From Cladopsammia gracilis (taxonomy: Eukaryota > Cnidaria > Anthozoa > Scleractinia > Dendrophylliidae): a stretch of 64,000 nucleotides of DNA. Of the stretch, positions 60,701 through 64,000 are shown one piece after another. The notes under the pieces were generated by a model that saw only the letters and a program-made list of their open reading frames with translations, did not search any database and was not told the DNA's origin. Both the position numbers and the translations under genes were made by a program. Every line of letters begins with the position of its first letter. The stretch's first letter is position 1. The DNA is taken from the NCBI GenBank assembly GCA_022457155.1, contig JAJGOT010000258.1, positions 1,044,501-1,108,500 on the forward strand, read 5' to 3'.

Positions 60701-61503
60701 AACAATCTAAAAACTCTTTTGAAAAAGATTTTTTTAAATTAATGAATAATTCTGTATTTGGTAAAACAATTGAAAATATAAGAAAAAGACAAAATATACA
60801 ATTAGTAAATAATAAGAAAAAGGCTATTAATTTGTCATCAAAACCTAATTTTGATCGATTAACAATATTTGATCAAAAATTAATTGCAGTTCATTTGAAA
60901 AAGACAGAAATATATTTTAATAAACCTATTTATGTGGGACAAGCTGTTCTTGATTTGTCAAAATTTCATATGTATGATTTTCATTATAATTATATTAGAG
61001 AGAAGTATTCCAATAAAGCTGAATTATTATTCACAGATACAGATTCATTAATGTATGAAATTCATACAGATGATTTTTATTATGATATAAGAAAAGACAT
61101 CAAAAAAAAGTTTGATACAAGTGATTATCCAGAAAATCATAAATCTGGAATAAAAACTGGAATTAATAAGAAAGTAATAGGAATGTTTAAAGATGAAGCT
61201 TGTGGTAAACAAATTACACATTTTGTTGGTCTAAGACCTAAGCTTTATTCTTTTAAAGTTGAAGACATTGAAGTAAAGAAATGTAAAGGAATTAAGAAGA
61301 ATGTTATTAAAAGGGAAATAACATTTGAAGATTTCAAGAAATGTTTATTCTCAGAAAAAGAAGAAATGAGAACAATGAATATAATCAGAAGTAAAGAACA
61401 TAAAATTTACTCGATGAAAATGAATAAAGTAGCATTATCTGCAAATGATGATAAAAGGTTAATTTGTAAAAATAAAATTAATACTTTAGCTTTGAGAAAA
61501 TAA
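57760..61503 (+). CDS. Type-B DNA polymerase (viral/organellar family) with zinc finger and endonuclease VII-like insert
   Basis: The protein is 1247 aa and intronless. Order: a Lys-rich N-terminus; a region with KCFMWCILRYL (about 265-275); a C2HC finger (C381, C384, H397, C401); the exonuclease motif YADFE (434-438); a CHIC...RDHCHFTGKFRGAAHN segment (542-577) like endonuclease VII; NLQGYDSH (593-600); YLKTDVLLLAD (751-761); palm motif A, DANNLYG (851-857); motif B, KLMNNSVFGKT (993-1003); motif C, TDTDS (1092-1096); and LRPKLYSF (1158-1165). Both 3'-5' exonuclease and polymerase residues are complete, so it should be active if expressed. By family, such enzymes copy viral or transposon DNA, usually protein-primed. 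The start codon is supported by the upstream motif shared with two neighbours. Confidence 0.95.
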   Translation: MSSSDLNNLSYDELMKIAKKETKENRKIKEERKKQKLIEYIKNKKEENDKLKKKPIKLKPKSKPKPKKIKTFDDYFLECIKNKKIPKDTPKYLKKALKRAMKEYHVGIKFEKSALDNFAEKYVIEGKPKIFPKDYFKEKASQLKEFLKNHRNIKVRFILVCLMERMEHEDKIKDKAYFHSETHINLEGIDAKEILTKIILEILSKILIYQRNGSGWYFKEILSLEIHTIKYKPLKGSSYIKLPDFISSKKAIINLENKKDDKCFMWCILRYLQPHKKDPQRISNLKQYENDLNFKGINFPVKLTDIKKFENQNNNIPGINVFSINEYNKFYPLRINDKDCNNTIDLFLYEDTGKTHYTLIKNFSRLINTQISKYTRKKYFCKKCLSHFTKEDLLNKHIIFCTNNVTAAVKMPPKNSFLSFKNYNKKLPLPFVIYADFECFTKPMNNCEPDPNYSYSMEYQKHEPCGFCIYIKSFDFDDRVDRIFKINPIIYTKKKEDENIALVFVKELKKIVKQINFSFYNFPQMMIFTDSDKIEFNNSTICHICEKPFIEGETKNKKVRDHCHFTGKFRGAAHNNCNIFCKKPRVLPVIFHNLQGYDSHLFIKELAKMKGDLTFIPKTEEKYISFSKKIKVAEFMREDEKITINFEIRFIDSFKFLLTSLANLVNNLQPDDFYSIKSYYDKNIELLTRKGVYPYDYVNSLEKFKETQLPPKEEFYSKLNDEDITDEDYSHAKKVWSQFNCKTIKDYHDLYLKTDVLLLADVFENFRKTCLKYYNLDPAHYYTSPGLAWDACLKETEQRLELLHDYDMLMMFDQGIRGGITHISKRYSEANNKYMKNYNPNEESKFITYLDANNLYGWSMIQKLPTHGFKWMKNLTKENVIKILEKKITNIGYIFEVDLKYPKKLWKEHNDYPLATERLKFGSVEKLVGSFYRKKNYIIHYRNLRQCLELGLELEKVHRGISFYQSEWMKPYIEKNTELRKQSKNSFEKDFFKLMNNSVFGKTIENIRKRQNIQLVNNKKKAINLSSKPNFDRLTIFDQKLIAVHLKKTEIYFNKPIYVGQAVLDLSKFHMYDFHYNYIREKYSNKAELLFTDTDSLMYEIHTDDFYYDIRKDIKKKFDTSDYPENHKSGIKTGINKKVIGMFKDEACGKQITHFVGLRPKLYSFKVEDIEVKKCKGIKKNVIKREITFEDFKKCLFSEKEEMRTMNIIRSKEHKIYSMKMNKVALSANDDKRLICKNKINTLALRK

Positions 61504-61527
61504 AAAAAAATAATAATATAAAATAAA

Positions 61528-61677
61528 ATGATTAATTTCACAAAAAAAGATATTTTATTAATATATTTAAGAAGACTTTTTTTAATAGAAGATTTTGATG
61601 AAGAAATTAGATATAAAAGGTATAAGAGAGAAAGATTTTATAAAAGAGAAAATTTAAAAAAATTTAAAAAAAAATAA
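61528..61677 (+). CDS. Small basic protein (49 aa), unknown
   Basis: An ATG 24 bases past the polB stop, preceded by AATAATATAAAATAAA (similar to the other start-proximal motifs), opens 49 codons ending in TAA. The product is rich in Lys, Arg and Phe/Tyr (RYKRYKRERFYKRE) with a short acidic patch. The next gene starts ten bases after its stop. It may be a real small gene or a chance frame in A-rich DNA. Confidence 0.4.
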   Translation: MINFTKKDILLIYLRRLFLIEDFDEEIRYKRYKRERFYKRENLKKFKKK

Positions 61678-61686
61678 AAGATTATA

Positions 61687-62235
61687 ATGTATACAGAAGA
61701 AGAGATTAAATTATATTCTTCCATATTAAGATCTTATGAAAAAAGTAAAATCAAAAAAAAGAAAAAAAGAAATAAACCAATATATGAAAAATGCAAACAT
61801 GAGAATAAAGAAATTATTGATTATGCTGAAGTTTGTTGTGATTGTGGTCTTCAAATTCAAAGAATATTAAATTATGATGTTAATATATCTGATTGGGAAA
61901 GATGTTGTTATAGAAAAAAATCAGTATACCAAAGAAAGTATTTTTTTAAGAAAAAGATCAATGAAATACAAAAAACTTTTGATATAAAAAATGATGATAT
62001 TTCTAAGATTAATGAAATACTTTATAAAATTGATAATGCAAATTTCATTAAGAAAGTAAATACACAATTTAAAAGAAAGAGAATCATTAATATCACATTT
62101 ATTATAAAAAAGATTTTAATTATTCTTGGATATAGTAATGTTGATGAATTATTACCACTAAAACTTTCAGAAGAAACAAAAGCTTTTTATGAAGAATGGT
62201 GGGAATTAGTTAAAAAAGAAATTATAATATCATAA
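61687..62235 (+). CDS. Zinc-ribbon protein resembling VLTF3-type viral late transcription factor (182 aa)
   Basis: An N-terminal basic stretch is followed by a zinc-ribbon-like cluster: C36, H38, C50 and C53 in KCKHEN...CCDCGL. A helical C-terminal part contains YQRKYFF, FKRKRIINITFIIKKIL and a closing LPLKLSEET...WWELV. This order of ribbon, YxR motif, central RKR-containing helix and final WW region resembles A2L/VLTF3-like proteins of large DNA viruses and Polinton-like viruses, which activate late genes. I cannot confirm this without a profile search; a TFIIB-type ribbon protein is the alternative. No terminator hairpin separates it from polB or from the next gene. Confidence 0.5.
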   Translation: MYTEEEIKLYSSILRSYEKSKIKKKKKRNKPIYEKCKHENKEIIDYAEVCCDCGLQIQRILNYDVNISDWERCCYRKKSVYQRKYFFKKKINEIQKTFDIKNDDISKINEILYKIDNANFIKKVNTQFKRKRIINITFIIKKILIILGYSNVDELLPLKLSEETKAFYEEWWELVKKEIIIS

Positions 62236-62293
62236 TTTTAATTAAGTTTTGAAATTAAGTTGTAGCAGAAAAAAAATAATAATTTAAAAAAAA

Positions 62294-62313
62294 AATATTT
62301 ATATAAAATAAAA
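62294..62313 (+). promoter_or_regulatory. A+T start-proximal motif before 62314
   Basis: AATATTTATATAAAATAAAA ends directly at the ATG, differing from the polB and 63119 copies at one or two positions. Confidence 0.6.
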
Positions 62314-62574
62314 ATGAATTCTTCACAAAGCAAATCTGTTAATACGCAATACAAAGCAATTCCTATCACTCTTTTTGGTGTAACATATTTTGATAAAATA
62401 TTATATGGTAAAATGTTTATGATTGATCTTCATTTTCACAATATATATATTAATTATCGAAGATTTTATGAGTTAAGAAAGAGAGAAATTGAAGATAAAA
62501 TTATATCAGATAATAGTTTAAAAATAAAAGATATATTAAGATATTTTAAAAAAAGTCAAAAAATAATGAAATAG
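62314..62574 (+). CDS. Unknown protein, N-terminal part (86 codons)
   Basis: It begins directly behind the shared promoter-like motif with MNSSQSKSVNTQY and contains an aromatic/hydrophobic segment (YGKMFMIDLHFHNIY), then turns Lys-rich. It stops with TAG, but the sense continues in the -1 frame, open from 62550. The two frames overlap by only 25 bases within A-rich runs, so 62314-63026 is probably one gene with a lost base. No canonical slippery heptamer is in phase here. Function unknown. Confidence 0.6.
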   Translation: MNSSQSKSVNTQYKAIPITLFGVTYFDKILYGKMFMIDLHFHNIYINYRRFYELRKREIEDKIISDNSLKIKDILRYFKKSQKIMK

Positions 62575-63026
62575 ACAAACAAAAAGGAAAATATTTGAAA
62601 AGAATAAGAAAAGAAATAAAATATATGAGAAAATATTTAATGAAAGAAGAATATAAAAAAAAAGTTTTATATTGTATAGAAGGTGATGATATAAAATTCG
62701 GAATTTTAAATTATGAAAAGTTAATAGATTTTACACATTCTAATTATTTAAGTTTTAGCATAATTAAAAGTATTATGTTAAGACAAAAAAAATATAGAAA
62801 ATCATTATATCGTGAAGATATTTATAAATGTCAGGGAAAACTTTCATTGAGAAAAGATGATAGAGAAATAATTAAAGAAATAAGAAAAATTGTTAAAGAT
62901 TTTAAAAGTTATTTTAAAGAAAAAGATGTTATTATTCATTGGCAAACCGATTATTCTGATTCTGATTCTGATTCTGATTCTGCTAGAGTTAGTGTTAGTG
63001 ATAGTCAAGTTAATTATATTTATTAA
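62550..63026 (+). CDS. Unknown protein, C-terminal part with an Asp-Ser repeat tail
   Basis: The frame opens at 62550, with no ATG until MRKYLMKEE about 25 codons in. It is strongly basic and probably continues the preceding reading frame. The C-terminus carries an alternating Asp/Ser run encoded by a GATTCT hexanucleotide repeat (about 62951-62981), then a Val/Ser tail ending NYIY. A hairpin terminator follows. If it is an independent gene it lacks the start-proximal motif seen before its neighbours. Confidence 0.55.
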   Translation, partial: KKSKNNEIDKQKGKYLKRIRKEIKYMRKYLMKEEYKKKVLYCIEGDDIKFGILNYEKLIDFTHSNYLSFSIIKSIMLRQKKYRKSLYREDIYKCQGKLSLRKDDREIIKEIRKIVKDFKSYFKEKDVIIHWQTDYSDSDSDSDSARVSVSDSQVNYIY

Positions 63027-63033
63027 TAATTAT

Positions 63034-63057
63034 ATCCCTTTTTTAGGGATTTTTTTT
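63034..63057 (+). terminator. Hairpin plus T-tract after 63026
   Basis: ATCCCT-TTTTT-AGGGAT is followed by seven T, then ATGCTGAAATTTATAA, the same tail as after the first element gene. Confidence 0.7.
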
Positions 63058-63098
63058 ATGCTGAAATTTATAATTTTTAAAAAATAATTTAAAAAAAA

Positions 63099-63118
63099 AA
63101 TATTTATATATAATAAAA
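63099..63118 (+). promoter_or_regulatory. A+T start-proximal motif before 63119
   Basis: AATATTTATATATAATAAAA ends directly at the ATG and is the closest match to the polB copy. Confidence 0.6.
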
Positions 63119-63864
63119 ATGCAACTTATATCTCCCGAAAACATTTCTAAAGAAAATCTAATTTTTAACGAAGCTAAACAATATAAAGTCAAGAATTCTA
63201 AGATGAAATATCATCGTATTAAAATCGAAACAACTTATCCTAATGGTAAGCAAGGTCCTCTTATAATAGAAACACCTTTACTTTTTAGTTTTGGTGTATC
63301 TGAAAGAAAGAATCAAGAATCTCAAGAATTAGTTGGATATACTATTCCTATTTGTTTATGGGAAAAAGATAAAGATCCAACAAAAGAAGAAAAAAGTTTT
63401 TTAAAACATTAGAAAAAATACAACAACTTTGTTATAATCATCTTGAAGAGACAATTGGTGTTGAAGAATCTCAAAATTTATCGCAAATATTATATTATAA
63501 AAAGAAAGAAATTACTGATAAAAAAGGAAGACCTAAAACAGTAAATGATGATAGTGTTTCACCAGTTTTATATGCAAAACTTATATATTCAGAAAAATCT
63601 AATAAAATTCTATCTTTGTTTAAAACAAAAGGAAATAAAAATGTTGATCCATTTGAATATCTTAATCAATATTGTAAAGTGAAATTAGCTTTGATAATTG
63701 AGAGTATTTATATTTCCAAATTAGTAAAATCTATTCAAGTTAAAGTTCATGAAGTTTATGTTAGACTATTGAAACCAAGAGAATCATTATTAATGATTAA
63801 AGAAGAAAGTGATGACGAAGTCGATGAAGAAAATGAAGAAGGTGATTCACAGGATTTGTTTTAA
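63119..63864 (+). CDS. Conserved viral protein with acidic tail (possible ssDNA-binding protein), split by a -1 frameshift
   Basis: The first frame runs 63119-63412 (97 codons); the second enters at about 63403 and ends at 63864. Together they are about 248 aa. The joint lies on T TTT TTA (63397-63403) in zero frame, a canonical -1 slippery heptamer. The layout resembles the DUF2738/DUF5871-type proteins shared by large DNA viruses and Polinton-like viruses (named from memory): a CLWEKDKDPTKEE region, then PVLYAKLIYSEKS and QVKVHEVYVR. The tail is a Glu/Asp run ending DLF, a feature of many ssDNA-binding proteins, and the gene sits in a replication cluster, hence the suggested role. The alternative is an inactivating or artefactual loss of one T. 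Confidence 0.65.
63397..63403 (+). promoter_or_regulatory. Putative -1 ribosomal frameshift site (U UUU UUA)
   Basis: The heptamer is in the correct phase (codons AGT TTT TTA) and the downstream frame is exactly -1. Downstream pairing potential is weak: I see only a 5-bp stem, CAACA with TGTTG, starting about 17 bases on. A T6 run is also a typical indel site. Confidence 0.4.
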
Positions 63865-63882
63865 GCTGAAATAAAGTATTTT

Positions 63883-63904
63883 GCCCTTTTAAGGGCTTTT
63901 TTTT
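63883..63904 (+). terminator. Hairpin plus T-tract after 63864
   Basis: GCCCTT-TT-AAGGGC is followed by eight T. A variant of the ATG-tail motif (ATGTCGCTTGAAA) follows. Confidence 0.75.
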
Positions 63905-63919
63905 ATGTCGCTTGAAACA

Positions 63920-63948
63920 ATTTTTAATACTACAATAGTATTAAAAAT
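63920..63948. terminator. 13-bp perfect palindrome between convergent genes
   Basis: TTTTAATACTA and its reverse complement flank a CAA loop, extended by flanking A/T pairs to 13 bp. It lies between the plus-strand gene ending at 63864 and the minus-strand gene ending at 63941, overlapping the latter's stop. It has T-rich sequence on each strand and may serve transcripts from both sides. Confidence 0.6.
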
Positions 63949-64000
63949 CTTTTAAATCACTCAAAGGAATCCACGAATTAAACTTGTCAGGATATCCACT
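63941..64000 (-). CDS. Partial gene, C-terminus with chromodomain-like motif (probable integrase)
   Basis: Only the last 19 codons and the TAA are in the window. On the minus strand they read SGYPDKFNSWIPLSDLKDF; the other two frames contain stops. GYP-x-KFNSWI is the hallmark of the C-terminal chromodomain or SH3-like tail of retrovirus-type integrases, including those of Polintons and adintoviruses. Convergent placement relative to the polymerase cluster fits such elements. The call rests on a short piece. Confidence 0.5.
   Translation of the reverse strand, partial: SGYPDKFNSWIPLSDLKDF

Larger units (their letters stand above)
56272..64000. mobile_element. Endogenous virus-like element (Polinton/adintovirus-like), left part
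   Basis: From here rightwards the DNA becomes strikingly A+T-rich, intronless and gene-dense. The gene set comprises a type-B DNA polymerase, a VLTF3-like zinc-ribbon protein, a conserved viral acidic-tail protein and a convergent gene ending in an integrase-type chromodomain. Polintons and adintoviruses pair such a polymerase with a retrovirus-like integrase. Major capsid, packaging ATPase and protease are not in the window. The left boundary is inferred from an inverted repeat, and the right end is beyond the window. Confidence 0.65.

Noticed and set aside
57645..63910. Bacterial contamination with Rho-independent terminators
   Set aside because: The hairpins look bacterial, but the polymerase, ribbon protein and chromodomain tail are virus/Polinton types. 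There are no Shine-Dalgarno-like sites, and starts sit directly behind A+T motifs.

Overview
The window reads as an animal nuclear genome, most likely an anthozoan cnidarian such as a stony coral. It carries intron-containing host genes with GT-AG junctions, many small fold-back DNA transposons, a Ty3/gypsy retrotransposon and, at the right end, an extremely A+T-rich, intronless block of virus-type genes. The phylum is inferred from the style of the channel gene and of the repeats; I could not run a species search.

Host genes, left to right: (1) ATG10, the E2-like enzyme of autophagy, plus strand, six exons, 2273-13245, complete; (2) RPS28, small-subunit ribosomal protein eS28, minus strand, three exons, 17804-19375, complete; (3) NDUFA7, a complex I accessory subunit, plus strand, four exons, 20166-23857, complete and divergent from RPS28; (4) a TRP-superfamily cation channel with ankyrin-type N-terminal sequence, plus strand, fourteen exons over 27.6 kb, 25542-53118. 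Exon phases agree throughout all four models. One further exon-like segment (50530-50632) is unresolved.

Mobile DNA: a near-intact gypsy element with unusually short 98-bp LTRs lies antisense in ATG10 intron 2 (5507-10137, TSD AATAC, one LTR mismatch). The introns and spacers hold many MITE-like elements. Several have readable target duplications: TTAA for three, GTGGTT, ATTGA, TA, and ATT for one inserted inside a 90-bp minisatellite. A 4.1-kb segment in TRP intron 11 interrupts a 21-bp minisatellite and has Helentron-like ends.

Right end (56272-64000): a virus-like element with a type-B DNA polymerase of 1247 aa, a zinc-ribbon protein resembling VLTF3-type late transcription factors, a conserved viral protein with an acidic tail (possible ssDNA-binding protein), several unknown small proteins, and a convergent partial gene whose C-terminus looks like an integrase chromodomain. 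This set points to a Polinton/adintovirus-like or Polinton-like virus. Three intergenic gaps carry a hairpin plus T-tract, and three start codons sit directly behind an almost identical A+T motif. The acidic-tail gene is split by a -1 shift exactly at an in-frame U UUU UUA heptamer, which could be programmed frameshifting or a homopolymer error. A 133-bp inverted repeat with one mismatch marks the left margin. The element runs off the window, so its right terminus and capsid genes, if any, are not seen.
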